Origin: Nitrincola sp048264025
Lineage (GTDB): Bacteria; Pseudomonadota; Gammaproteobacteria; Pseudomonadales; Balneatricaceae
Assembly (NCBI RefSeq): GCF_048264025.1
Contig: NZ_JBLXDN010000001.1
Location: 379,877 to 443,876 of the forward strand
Direction of reading: 5' to 3'
DNA length: 64,000 nt
The notes beneath the pieces are model-generated. The model was not told the DNA's origin. It made no database searches and saw only the letters and a list, made by a program, of their open reading frames with translations. Made by a program: the position numbers and the translations under genes. Positions 53,117-61,853 of this stretch are shown in pieces (the stretch's first letter is position 1; each line of letters starts with the position of its first letter).

Positions 53117-53506
53117 TTAAGAGTCGGTCTCAGCGTCTGCTTCTGCAAAGGCTTCGCGGGCAATACGAAAGCTGTCGACGGCTGCCGGTATGCCGCAATA
53201 GATACCGACTTGCAGCAGTATTTCGCGGATCTGCTCACGGCTCAGGCCATTGCGCAATGCACCACGGATGTGCAGCTTCAGTTCATGCGGCCGGTTGAGG
53301 GCAGAAATCATGGCCAAGTTTATCATGCTGCGCTCTTGCAGGGATAAACCTTTACGGTCCCAGACATGCCCCCAGCAGTATTCAGTTACCAGCTCCTGCA
53401 GTGGCTGGGTGAATTCATCGGCGTTTTCCAGAGAACGTTGTACATAGTCTTCTCCGAGCACCTGGGTGCGGATAGCTAAGCCTTTCTGGTATTTTTCGTT
53501 ATGCAT
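53117..53506 (-). CDS. carboxymuconolactone decarboxylase family protein (PcaC-like)
   Basis: 129 residues, PcaC-like length and pattern: GLAIRTQVLGEDYVQRSLEN, ELVTEYCWGHVWDRKGLSLQERSMINLAM, LHIRGALRNGLSREQIREILLQVGIYCGIPAAVDSFRIA. The last block is the CMD signature. True PcaC decarboxylates 4-carboxymuconolactone, which is not part of the pyridine pathway, so the function here is open; decarboxylation or lactone handling of a ring-opened intermediate is possible. It overlaps the upstream dehydrogenase gene by 8 bases with GGAGAG before its ATG. Confidence 0.86.
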   Translation of the reverse strand: MHNEKYQKGLAIRTQVLGEDYVQRSLENADEFTQPLQELVTEYCWGHVWDRKGLSLQERSMINLAMISALNRPHELKLHIRGALRNGLSREQIREILLQVGIYCGIPAAVDSFRIAREAFAEADAETDS

Positions 53507-54965
53507 GTTGCTCTCCTTCCGATAGCGCTAATCCGCCCATCAGGGCATATTTGATTTCCAGATAATCGTCTATACCGTAGCGTGAACCTTCTCTGCCAAG
53601 CCCGGAAGACTTGATGCCACCAAAGGGTGCTACTTCAGTTGAGATCATGCCCTCGTTAATGCCTACCATACCGTACTCCAGTGCCTCCGTCATGCGCCAG
53701 GCCCTGCCCAGATCACGGGTATAGCAATAGGCCGCCAGTCCATATTCGGTGTTATTGGCCAACTCAATCGCTTGTTGTTCGGTCTCAAATCTGAACAGGG
53801 CGGCCAGCGGACCGAAGGTTTCTTCTTCGGCCACCTGCATTTCTGGCGTAACTTCGGTCAATAGCGTCGGCTGGTAGAAGTTCTGCCCGAGTGCATGGCG
53901 TTGACCCCCTTGTAGCAGCACGGCACCTTTACTGAGGGCGTCCTCTACATGAGCCTCCACTTTGATAACAGCCTGTTCATTAATCAAGGGACCGATATCG
54001 GTTGCTGGGGTAAAGCCATCACCAACGTGTAACGCGGCTATACGTTCTTTTAGGCGCTGGGCAAAACGGTCGTAAATGCCATTCTGAATCAGAAAGCGGT
54101 TCACACAGACACAGGTTTGTCCGGCATTGCGGAATTTGGCCAGCATCGCCCCGTCGATGGCGCGATCGATATCGGCATCATCAAAGACAATAAACGGGGC
54201 ATTACCACCCAGTTCAAGAGACACTTTTTTCAATGTGTCAGCACACTGGGCCATCAGCAGTTTGCCTATGGGAGTTGAGCCAGTAAAAGACAGTTTTCTA
54301 ACACGGGTGCTGCGGGTCAAGCTACCGCCAATGGCAACGGCGTCACCAGTGACCACATTCAATATGCCAGGGGGAATGCCCGCCTGTTCAGCCAGATCGG
54401 CCAAGGCCAGCGCGGTAAAGGGTGTTTCAGGTGCCGGTTTGACAATACAAGGGCAGCCTGCCGCGAGGGCGGGTGCTACTTTGCGGGTAATCATCGCCGC
54501 TGGGAAGTTCCAGGGGGTAATCGCTGCAACGATACCGACTGGCTGTTTCTGCACCAGGATGCGAGCATCGGCTTTGTGGCTGGGAATGATATCGCCATAG
54601 ATGCGCTTGGCTTCTTCGGCAAACCATTCTATAAAACTGGCAGCATAGATAATTTCATTGCGGGCTTCCGGCAAGGGTTTTCCTTGCTCCAGCGTGAGGA
54701 TTTCTGCCAGGTCATCGGTGTGTTGCAGTATCAGTCGATACCAGGCTTTGAGACAGTCACTACGTTCCCGGGCGGTTTTTGCGCGCCAAGCGGGGAAGGC
54801 TTGTTCAGCGGCGTCAATGGCGAGCTGGGTTTCGGTAGCGCCCATCAAGGGAACATGGCCCAGCAGACTGCCATTGGCCGGATTCATGATCGGGCTGGTG
54901 GCCGCATTTTGGGCATCTATCCAGCAGCCATTGATATAGGCTTGCTGATGAAATAATTGATTCAT
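53499..54965 (-). CDS. NAD(P)-dependent succinate-semialdehyde dehydrogenase-type ALDH (TgnE-like)
   Basis: About 488 residues of aldehyde dehydrogenase with general-base Glu in LELGGNAPFIVFDDAD and catalytic Cys in FRNAGQTCVCVNRF. AEEAKRIYGDIIPSH and IGKLLMAQCADTLKK resemble GabD-type succinate-semialdehyde dehydrogenases. In the trigonelline pathway TgnE oxidises the released succinate semialdehyde to succinate, and this enzyme fits that step. The ATG at 54965 with AAGGA 7 bases upstream is preferred over a TTG at 54989. Confidence 0.82.
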   Translation of the reverse strand: MNQLFHQQAYINGCWIDAQNAATSPIMNPANGSLLGHVPLMGATETQLAIDAAEQAFPAWRAKTARERSDCLKAWYRLILQHTDDLAEILTLEQGKPLPEARNEIIYAASFIEWFAEEAKRIYGDIIPSHKADARILVQKQPVGIVAAITPWNFPAAMITRKVAPALAAGCPCIVKPAPETPFTALALADLAEQAGIPPGILNVVTGDAVAIGGSLTRSTRVRKLSFTGSTPIGKLLMAQCADTLKKVSLELGGNAPFIVFDDADIDRAIDGAMLAKFRNAGQTCVCVNRFLIQNGIYDRFAQRLKERIAALHVGDGFTPATDIGPLINEQAVIKVEAHVEDALSKGAVLLQGGQRHALGQNFYQPTLLTEVTPEMQVAEEETFGPLAALFRFETEQQAIELANNTEYGLAAYCYTRDLGRAWRMTEALEYGMVGINEGMISTEVAPFGGIKSSGLGREGSRYGIDDYLEIKYALMGGLALSEGEQHA

Positions 54966-54981
54966 GGAATTTCCTTGGGTA

Positions 54982-55470
54982 TCAGGCAAAGCTGCCAGGC
55001 AAAGCGCCCAGCTTGCCGCGGTGATACAGCAATGGCACGATATCCTGGTCAGGTAAGCGTAAGCGCTTCACTTCACCGACAATAATGGCATGGTCGCCGC
55101 CGTCATATTCGCGCCACAGCTCACATTCGATAATGGCAGTGGCACCCGGTAATAATGGATTGCCCAATTCACTTAATTGCCACTCGACCCCCTGGGCTTT
55201 GTCAGCGCCTTTACTTGCAAAGGTATAGGCATGAGCCTGTTGGTCAGCTCCGAGTAGATGAATGGCAAACTGCTTTCTATCACGCAGCAGCGGATAGGTG
55301 TCCGAACTGTAGTTAGGGCAAAAAAGCACCAAGGCCGGGTCGAGCGATACGGCGCTGAAGGCACTGGCTGTAATACCGGCAATCTGACCCTTGCTGTCCA
55401 GCGTGGTTACAATGGTGACACCTGAAGGAAAGGCACTCATCACCGATTTGTAGAGTTGGGGATCGATCAT
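54982..55470 (-). CDS. flavin reductase, probable partner of the LLM monooxygenase (TgnA-like)
   Basis: 162 residues of the HpaC/flavin reductase family: FPSGVTIVTTLDSKGQIAGITASAFSAVSLDPALVLFCP, FAIHLLGADQQAHAYTFASKG, and HAIIVGEVKRL. It reduces free FMN or FAD with NAD(P)H and hands it to a two-component monooxygenase. The frame is open up to 55605, but the ATG at 55470 with GGAG 8 bases upstream fits the family length. It lies in the operon with both dehydrogenases, 14 bases from the next. Confidence 0.87.
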   Translation of the reverse strand: MIDPQLYKSVMSAFPSGVTIVTTLDSKGQIAGITASAFSAVSLDPALVLFCPNYSSDTYPLLRDRKQFAIHLLGADQQAHAYTFASKGADKAQGVEWQLSELGNPLLPGATAIIECELWREYDGGDHAIIVGEVKRLRLPDQDIVPLLYHRGKLGALPGSFA

Positions 55471-55483
55471 TGAAATTCTCCGC

Positions 55484-56965
55484 TTATCGCATAATGAAGG
55501 GGTCTGGCATGGGCGCCTGGGATAAATTGATCCAGACAGTTTTAGGCTCGGTATAGGCGAGTACTGAATCGATACCACTCTCACGGCCATAACCGCTTTG
55601 CCCAAACCCGCCTATAGGCGCCATGGCTGAAACCGCACGATAGGTGTTGACCCAAATAATGCCAGAGCGGACATCTCTGGCCAGGCGATGTGCCCGTCCG
55701 AGATCGCGTGTCCAAATACCTGCGGCTAAGCCAAAACGCGAGTCATTGGCCAGCGACAGTGCTTCGGCTTCGGTCGAAAAGCGAATGACCGCAGCGACCG
55801 GACCAAAGACCTCTTCTTGCATGATGGTCAGATCAGATGATGCACACTCGAGCAGAGTGGGTTGGTAATACCAGCCCTTGAGTGCTGTATCTGGGCGTTT
55901 GCCACCCAGTCTTAAGCAGGCCCCTTCGGCTAAGGCACTGGCGACACTCTGCTCAACAATGGCCAGTTGCTGGGCGGTAGCCATTGGTCCCATTTCGGAG
56001 CTTTCATCCTGCGGATTGCCAATTTTAATACGCTCGGCGCGGTCGATCAGGCGCTCGATAAAGGTATCGTAAATTTCATCCTGAACCAGCAAACGTGAAC
56101 CGGCAACACAGCTTTGTCCAGCCGCGGCATAGATGCCGGCAATAGCACCATTCACCGCACTGTCTAGATCGGCATCTGCAAAGATAATGTTGGGTGATTT
56201 GCCACCCAGCTCCAATGAGAGCTTGGCAAAGTTCTCGGCACTGCTGCGCACCACATGCTGAGCGGTCGATGTACCACCGGTGAAGGCAATCTTACGGACC
56301 AATGGGTGGCGTGTCAGCGCTGCACCCGTGCTGGGACCGAAACCGGTCACCACATTGACTACGCCAGGAGGAATGCCGGCTTCCAGTACTAGCCGTGCCA
56401 GCTCAAGGAGTGTGGCAGATGCATGTTCGGACGGCTTGAGTACCAGCGTGTTGCCAGCGGCAAGCGCAGGGGCCAGTTTGATGGCAGCCAGGTAGAGTGG
56501 ACTGTTCCAGGGAATAATCCCGGCGACGACCCCCAAAGGTTGTGGTTGGGTATAAGCAAACAGGTCGGGTTTATCCAGAGGTAGCGTGGTGCCTTCAAGT
56601 TTGTCTGCCAGACCGGCGGTATAGTAGAAAAACTCCGGCAAATAATTGACCTGACCTCGGGTTTCACGGATCAGTTTGCCGTTATCCTTGCTCTCAAGCT
56701 GAGCCAGGTGTTCCGCGTTTTCTGCAATCAGATCACCCAGCCGTCGTAACAGCTTACCGCGCGCCGTTGCGCTCAGGGTACGCCATGCCGCAGCCTCAAA
56801 GGCTTGTTGCGCAGATTGGACGGCTAAATCCACATCGGCTTCATCGGCATCCGCTAGGCATGCCCAGGGTTCTGCCAGTGCTGGATCGAAAGATTCGAAG
56901 GTTTTACCTGATAGGGCATCGACCCATTCACCATGGATACACATACGGAAACGTTGCAATGTCAT
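55484..56965 (-). CDS. aldehyde dehydrogenase, probable ring-opened intermediate dehydrogenase (TgnC-like)
   Basis: About 493 residues of ALDH with Glu in LELGGKSPNIIFADAD and Cys in AAAGQSCVAGSRL, and the NAD site FTGGTSTAQHV. It differs from the GabD-like enzyme of the same operon and is closer to the carnitine/hydroxymuconate-type ALDHs. In the trigonelline scheme TgnC oxidises the hydroxybutyrolactone product of ring opening to (E)-2-((N-methylformamido)methylene)succinate. Assignment is by operon context. ATG 56965 has GAGGT upstream. Confidence 0.8.
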   Translation of the reverse strand: MTLQRFRMCIHGEWVDALSGKTFESFDPALAEPWACLADADEADVDLAVQSAQQAFEAAAWRTLSATARGKLLRRLGDLIAENAEHLAQLESKDNGKLIRETRGQVNYLPEFFYYTAGLADKLEGTTLPLDKPDLFAYTQPQPLGVVAGIIPWNSPLYLAAIKLAPALAAGNTLVLKPSEHASATLLELARLVLEAGIPPGVVNVVTGFGPSTGAALTRHPLVRKIAFTGGTSTAQHVVRSSAENFAKLSLELGGKSPNIIFADADLDSAVNGAIAGIYAAAGQSCVAGSRLLVQDEIYDTFIERLIDRAERIKIGNPQDESSEMGPMATAQQLAIVEQSVASALAEGACLRLGGKRPDTALKGWYYQPTLLECASSDLTIMQEEVFGPVAAVIRFSTEAEALSLANDSRFGLAAGIWTRDLGRAHRLARDVRSGIIWVNTYRAVSAMAPIGGFGQSGYGRESGIDSVLAYTEPKTVWINLSQAPMPDPFIMR

Positions 56966-56978
56966 ACAAATACCTCTG

Positions 56979-57797
56979 TTATGTGGCCTGCTGCTCAAGT
57001 TGCACTGATTGCAGAAACTCAAGTAGCAGGTGATTAACCCTGTCTGGTGATTCCATTGGCATCATATGCCGTTGCCCCTTGAGTATGGCGCACTGTGCAC
57101 CCGGGATGCGAGACGCCAGTTGTTCAGCCATTTCGGATGTTGATCCTGGATCCAGTTCACCGGTGACGACCAGTGTCGGAGCTTTAATTTGATCTAACTG
57201 AGTCTCACCAAAGCAATCCTGTGTGGCAAAAAGCTGATAAGTTGTGACATAACCCTGAGGATCGTTGTCAATTAACTGTTGGTGAATTGCGTTTATCTGC
57301 TCCGGGTGGGCGGCACGATAGTCGTCACTAAACCAGCGCAATAAGGCTTCTTCTACATTGGCATCCGGACCCTGCTCAGCGGCTTGCTGGGCACGTTCAA
57401 TGACTCGCATACGTTGTTCCATTGTGCGCTTAAACACGCTGTTAAGAATGACTAATGCATCGAGTTTATCTAGGTACTTGAGCGCAAATGCACGCGCGAC
57501 CAACCCTCCCATGGAGAATCCAATCAGTTTGCACGAGGCGAGGTTCAGGTGCTGCAACAGTTCATCCAACTGATCGGCATAGCAGTTTAAGCTGGCATCA
57601 GCGGCTGGTTTTGCGCTGCCACCATGGCCCAGCATATCGTAGGTAATTACCTGAAAATGCTGCGCAAGGGCGTCAACCTGATGGCACCACATGCTTTTAT
57701 CCAGGCCAACACCGTGGATGAGTACCAGGGGATCACCTTGACCCGATACGTCATAACAGGTGCCAGCAGGTGTGTGGTTAGTGGTTAGTTGCGTCAT
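56979..57797 (-). CDS. alpha/beta hydrolase, probable methylene-succinate hydrolase (TgnD-like)
   Basis: About 272 residues with the alpha/beta hydrolase fold: oxyanion region LVLIHGVGLDKSMW, nucleophile elbow LIGFSMGGLVARAFALKY (Ser), Asp in VVTGELDPGSTS, and His in LKGQRHMMPMESPD, a full catalytic triad. TgnD in Acinetobacter splits the N-methylformamido-methylene succinate into succinate semialdehyde, methylamine, formate and CO2; this enzyme fits in size and place. The frame continues to 57968 but the ATG at 57797 is preferred. It overlaps the upstream AA_synth gene by 20 bases. Confidence 0.82.
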   Translation of the reverse strand: MTQLTTNHTPAGTCYDVSGQGDPLVLIHGVGLDKSMWCHQVDALAQHFQVITYDMLGHGGSAKPAADASLNCYADQLDELLQHLNLASCKLIGFSMGGLVARAFALKYLDKLDALVILNSVFKRTMEQRMRVIERAQQAAEQGPDANVEEALLRWFSDDYRAAHPEQINAIHQQLIDNDPQGYVTTYQLFATQDCFGETQLDQIKAPTLVVTGELDPGSTSEMAEQLASRIPGAQCAILKGQRHMMPMESPDRVNHLLLEFLQSVQLEQQAT

Positions 57798-58389
57798 TGT
57801 TAATTCCATTTTCTGCGGCCAGCTCTTCCAGATCACTATAGCGATTGCCGATGCGAGGGTGCAGGCGGCCACCATCAGAAGCACCGAGTACCACCACGAT
57901 TTCATCGGCTCTGGGTGCATCTTCGATGCGCATTTCCAGTGTGATGTAGTGTGAGCGTAACCCTTCATCGTCTTTGTGCATCATCGGAATCTGTATTGAT
58001 GTTCCGGGTCCACCGCGCTTGTTGGTAAAAGACAGGTAGGATTTTGCTTTTACGGCTTCGCGGTAGTGATTACCAAAGCGCAGGGTATGGATAACGGCCG
58101 AAGCATGCTCTATTTCACCATCGGCACCGACGACAGCAGCTTTTCCGTAGGCTTCAATCGCTTCAGCACCACCCATCAGGGCGCAAAGGCGTTCAACCAT
58201 TAATTTGCCAAGTTCTGAACAGCCCGCCTTGATCTCAGGTTTAAGATCATCAACAAACCCTTTACCACACCAGGGATTACGAATAATGACCGCCAAACCC
58301 ACCATGGTAACTGGGGTTTCAGAGGATTTATTACCTTCAATATGGGTTTCTTCAATGTAACTGACGATCTTGCGAATCTCAAAGCTCAT
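57778..58389 (-). CDS. AA_synth family protein (DUF1185), first gene of the catabolic operon
   Basis: About 203 residues of the 'amino acid synthesis' family (PF06684/DUF1185): GLAVIIRNPWCGKGFVDDL, LGKLMVERLCALMGGAEAIEAYGKAAVVGADGEIEHASAVIH, FTNKRGGPGTSIQIPMMHKDDEG. Despite the name no enzyme activity is established. It occurs widely beside catabolic clusters. As the promoter-proximal gene overlapping the hydrolase gene, it may catalyse or assist an intermediate step. AGGAGT lies 6 bases before the ATG at 58389. Confidence 0.85.
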   Translation of the reverse strand: MSFEIRKIVSYIEETHIEGNKSSETPVTMVGLAVIIRNPWCGKGFVDDLKPEIKAGCSELGKLMVERLCALMGGAEAIEAYGKAAVVGADGEIEHASAVIHTLRFGNHYREAVKAKSYLSFTNKRGGPGTSIQIPMMHKDDEGLRSHYITLEMRIEDAPRADEIVVVLGASDGGRLHPRIGNRYSDLEELAAENGINNDATNH

Positions 58390-58451
58390 GCTGGACTCCT
58401 GATGATGTTCATAGGGAGATAGGGTCATTGTTTCCCAGTCTTTTGTTGTAC

Positions 58452-58468
58452 ATGGTATACCATAATAC
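58452..58468. promoter_or_regulatory. island operator, copy 3 (before the eight-gene catabolic operon)
   Basis: ATGGTATACCATAATAC, 62 bases upstream of the AA_synth start. Genes on the minus strand from 58389 down to 51766 are spaced by at most 30 bases or overlap, so this site should govern the whole operon including the GntR gene. Confidence 0.82.
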
Positions 58469-58569
58469 AAATCATGCAAGTTTGTACAGTGCCAAGATAA
58501 CCCCAGCTAACCGATCTAAAGGCCAATAAAAAAATATTACCCGACAGGATTGAAAATTTATCTGGTATG

Positions 58570-58586
58570 ATGGTATACCATAATAC
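58570..58586. promoter_or_regulatory. island operator, copy 4 (before the BCCT transporter)
   Basis: ATGGTATACCATAATAC. Just upstream is TGGTATGAT (58562-58570), an extended -10-like element, so a bound repressor would cover the promoter start. Together with copy 3 it fills the 330-base divergent gap (58390-58719), which otherwise holds no gene. Confidence 0.8.
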
Positions 58587-58719
58587 TGTAGTTCAGGCTG
58601 AACCGCTTTTACAAGCGCGAAGCCCTCAAGGTGGGTCTGGTAAAACCGGACCTTACTTAATAGGACGGCCGTTGATTACAACGGCTGGCTTTGACAAACA
58701 AAAACAAAAGGAGACGACC

Positions 58720-60315
58720 GTGAATGATCGTCCGTTAACGCTATATGAGCGTATCTTTGTGGGCGTTAATCCCACCATGGCGATCGCTTCTTTCATGATG
58801 GTATTGATTTTCGTGTTATTCACGGTGACCAATACCGAGTTGGCCAACAGTATCTACACAGGTACCAAGGCCTGGATTGAAAGTTCGCTGGGATGGTATT
58901 ACGTGATTGTTGTGGGTGCTGTTTTATTCTTTACCCTCTGGGTCGGGTTAAGTCGATTCGGTAACCTGCGTCTCGGGCGGGATGATGAGCGCCCGGAGTT
59001 CAGCAACTTTGCCTGGTTTGCCATGCTGTTCAGCGCGGCTGTCGGCACAGGGTTGTTATTCTGGAGTATTGCAGAACCCCTGATGCATATGCAGGGCAAT
59101 CCTTTCATGACCATGGCGGGCGCTGAAGCAGGTAGCCCTGAGGCGGCGCAGATAGCTTTGCGCGTAACCATGTTCCACTGGGGGCTGCATGGTTGGTGTA
59201 TTTATATTCTGATGGGTGTGGTGTTGGCCTATTTCTGTTATCGACAAGGCTTACCCCTGACCATTCGGTCGGCACTTTATCCGCTCTTGGGTGAGCGTAT
59301 TTATGGTCCTTTGGGGCATGCCGTGGATTTGCTAGCCATTTTCAGTACTCTGTTTGGCACGGCTACCACCCTGGGCTTGGGGGTGTCGCAAATGAACGCC
59401 GGGCTCAACTATATTTTCGGTTGGGAAATATCCACCACCAACCAGCTACTGTTGATTGCAGGTACGTCATTGGTTGCAACCTTCTCCGCTGTTTCCGGAG
59501 TGCGTCGAGGCATTCTCTGGTTGAGCAAGTGGAACATCAGGGTCAGTGCCATACTCTTCCTGTTTTTGCTGATAGCAGGCCCTACGGTATTCCTACTGGG
59601 GTTGTATGCCACCAGTGTCGGTGATTATTTGGCGAACTTTATCCCCATGGGACTTTGGACTGATAGCGATCCAGACCAGCAGTGGCAGGGTTGGTGGACC
59701 ATTTTCTATTGGGGATGGTGGTTGTCCTGGGGTCCGTTTGTCGGGATGTTCATTGCCAGAATTTCCAGAGGGCGTACGGTACGCCAGGTGGTGATAGGCG
59801 GCATGTTGGTTTCAACACTCGGTGCATTTCTGTGGATCGTGATCATGGGAGGTACGGGTGTGTACCTGCAACTGCAGGGCGTTGACCTGTCCAGTGTTGC
59901 CAACAGCGACTTGACTATGGTGCTGTACAAAACAATCGAGGGTCTGAATGTGCACTGGGCGACTTTGCCCATGGCGGCTTTGGCTACCTTGATGATTGTC
60001 AGTTGGTTTGTCACTTCAGCGGATTCCGCAACACTGGTGATCTGTACCATCCTTTCGACGGGCGATCAGGATCCACCGGTTCGTTTCCGCATGATTTGGG
60101 GATTGGGACTAGGCGCCCTGGCGGGCGTGTTATTGCTTGCGGGTGGGTTGCAGGGATTACAGGCCGCTACCATAGCCGCCGCGTTACCCTTCTCACTGGT
60201 ATTACTGCTGATTTGCTACTGCTTGTATAAAGCGTTTCATCAAGAAGAATGTCTGTTGGCGACTATTCCGCTTGCCAGCAGCGATCATCCTTCTCTGCGT
60301 AGCACAGCCGTATAA
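58720..60315 (+). CDS. BCCT-family betaine transporter, probable substrate uptake system of the island
   Basis: 531 residues with twelve membrane helices and the BCCT signatures: FAWFAMLFSAAVGTGLLFWSIAEP, FHWGLHGWCIYILMG, and the tryptophan box FYWGWWLSWGPFVGMFIARISRG. BCCT carriers take up quaternary ammonium compounds with Na+ or H+; trigonelline is such a betaine. The frame extends back to 58567, but its first codons are the operator itself. The GTG at 58720 with AAAGGAG 6 bases upstream is the likely start. There is no long osmosensory C-terminus, consistent with nutrient uptake rather than osmoprotection. Confidence 0.88.
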   Translation: MNDRPLTLYERIFVGVNPTMAIASFMMVLIFVLFTVTNTELANSIYTGTKAWIESSLGWYYVIVVGAVLFFTLWVGLSRFGNLRLGRDDERPEFSNFAWFAMLFSAAVGTGLLFWSIAEPLMHMQGNPFMTMAGAEAGSPEAAQIALRVTMFHWGLHGWCIYILMGVVLAYFCYRQGLPLTIRSALYPLLGERIYGPLGHAVDLLAIFSTLFGTATTLGLGVSQMNAGLNYIFGWEISTTNQLLLIAGTSLVATFSAVSGVRRGILWLSKWNIRVSAILFLFLLIAGPTVFLLGLYATSVGDYLANFIPMGLWTDSDPDQQWQGWWTIFYWGWWLSWGPFVGMFIARISRGRTVRQVVIGGMLVSTLGAFLWIVIMGGTGVYLQLQGVDLSSVANSDLTMVLYKTIEGLNVHWATLPMAALATLMIVSWFVTSADSATLVICTILSTGDQDPPVRFRMIWGLGLGALAGVLLLAGGLQGLQAATIAAALPFSLVLLLICYCLYKAFHQEECLLATIPLASSDHPSLRSTAV

Positions 60316-60355
60316 TCCTGCCCCCTATACTGTCCAATCGGCCTGAGGGTTGGTT

Positions 60356-60377
60356 GGGCAGTCCTCGGTTACTGCCC
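60356..60377 (+). terminator. terminator-like hairpin between BCCT and glmU
   Basis: GGGCAGT (60356-60362) pairs with ACTGCCC (60371-60377), loop 8, followed by a T-rich stretch (TTGGTTCCTTCTG). It would end the island transcript ahead of the housekeeping glmU promoter. Confidence 0.5.
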
Positions 60378-60473
60378 TTGGTTCCTTCTGTATCTTGATC
60401 GGTCATGGATGTTTAACGCCTCTCCGGTGTAAAATATGCGCTAGTAGCAATCAAGGACACAGGAAAATACGGC

Positions 60474-61841
60474 ATGCAAACAGACGTAGTCATACTGGCA
60501 GCGGGTCAGGGAAGCCGAATGAAATCCGCATTACCCAAGGTGATGCACTCGCTGGCGGGTAAACCCATGCTGCAGCATGTGATAGACAGCGCCGCCACCC
60601 TGCCAGATAGTGACATACATGTGGTGATAGGGCATGGTGCCGATCAGGTTAAACAGCAGTTGCACAAGCAACCGGTAACGCTGGCCTTGCAGGCTGAGCA
60701 ACTGGGCACCGGGCATGCTGTGGCCCAGGCACTGCCGCAGTGTTGTAACGAATCCATTGTGTTGATCCTCTATGGTGATGTACCACTAATCCAATCCCAG
60801 ACCCTTAATCAACTTATCCACATAGCGGCACAGGATCATCTGGCGTTGCTGACGGTTGAGCTAGATGATCCGACGGGGTATGGCCGCATAGTGCGTAACC
60901 CGGTAAAGGATGTGGTCGCTATTGTTGAACACAAGGATGCCAGTGACGCACAACGGGCCATTAATGAGGTGAATACCGGCATTATGGCGCTGAAGCACAG
61001 CTATTTGCAGGCCTGGCTACCGCAGTTGTCGGCTGAAAATGCCCAAGGCGAGTATTATCTGACCGATATTATTGCCATGGCCGCGGCGGAGGGTGTCAGA
61101 ATTGGCGCCATTCAGCCCGCCTGTGAGCAAGAAGTGCAGGGGGTCAATAATCGTCTGCAACTGGCCGAACTGGAACGCTGGTATCAGCGTCAACAGGCCG
61201 AATTACTCATGACTAACGGTATCACCCTGATGGATCCTGCCCGTATTGATGTGCGTGGTAAACTTTCAGCGGCTCAGGATGTCATTATCGATGTGAACTG
61301 TATTTTTGAAGGCGAGGTTAGTCTGGGCGAAGGGGTTATTATCGGTCCCAATTGCCTAATCCGTAACAGCCGTATCGCCGCTGGCTGCCGTATTGAAGCC
61401 AATTCAATCATTGATGGAGCAGAGGTCGGCGAAGCGGTGGTCGTAGGCCCCTTTGCCCGTTTACGCCCAGGTACCGAGCTGGCCGAGGGCAGTAAAATTG
61501 GCAATTTTGTCGAAACCAAAAAAGCCCGTATAGGCAAAGGCAGCAAAGTGAATCATCTTAGCTATATTGGTGATGCCTGTATTGGAGAAGACGCCAATAT
61601 TGGTGCCGGTACGATTACCTGTAATTATGATGGTGTGAATAAATCCGAAACACACATAGGTGATCGTGCCTTTATCGGCTCCAATACCGCGCTGGTTGCC
61701 CCGGTCAAAGTCGGCGAAGATGCGACCATCGCCGCTGGTTCTGTGATTACCCGAGATACCCCTGCTGGACAGCTGTCAGTTGGCCGTGCCAGACAGCAAA
61801 CCCTGAGCCACTGGAAACGCCCAAGCAAACGCGATGCGTAA
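60474..61841 (+). CDS. glmU: bifunctional UDP-N-acetylglucosamine pyrophosphorylase/glucosamine-1-phosphate N-acetyltransferase
   Basis: 455 residues. N-terminal uridyltransferase domain with LAAGQGSRMKSALPKVMH and LYGDVPLI; C-terminal left-handed beta-helix of hexapeptide repeats (IIGPNCLIRNSRI..., VNHLSYIGDACIGEDANIGAGTITCNYDG) with the acetyl-CoA site. It makes UDP-GlcNAc for peptidoglycan and LPS. Standard length; 12 bases before glmS. Confidence 0.98.
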   Translation: MQTDVVILAAGQGSRMKSALPKVMHSLAGKPMLQHVIDSAATLPDSDIHVVIGHGADQVKQQLHKQPVTLALQAEQLGTGHAVAQALPQCCNESIVLILYGDVPLIQSQTLNQLIHIAAQDHLALLTVELDDPTGYGRIVRNPVKDVVAIVEHKDASDAQRAINEVNTGIMALKHSYLQAWLPQLSAENAQGEYYLTDIIAMAAAEGVRIGAIQPACEQEVQGVNNRLQLAELERWYQRQQAELLMTNGITLMDPARIDVRGKLSAAQDVIIDVNCIFEGEVSLGEGVIIGPNCLIRNSRIAAGCRIEANSIIDGAEVGEAVVVGPFARLRPGTELAEGSKIGNFVETKKARIGKGSKVNHLSYIGDACIGEDANIGAGTITCNYDGVNKSETHIGDRAFIGSNTALVAPVKVGEDATIAAGSVITRDTPAGQLSVGRARQQTLSHWKRPSKRDA

Positions 61842-61853
61842 GGAATCTGAGTC

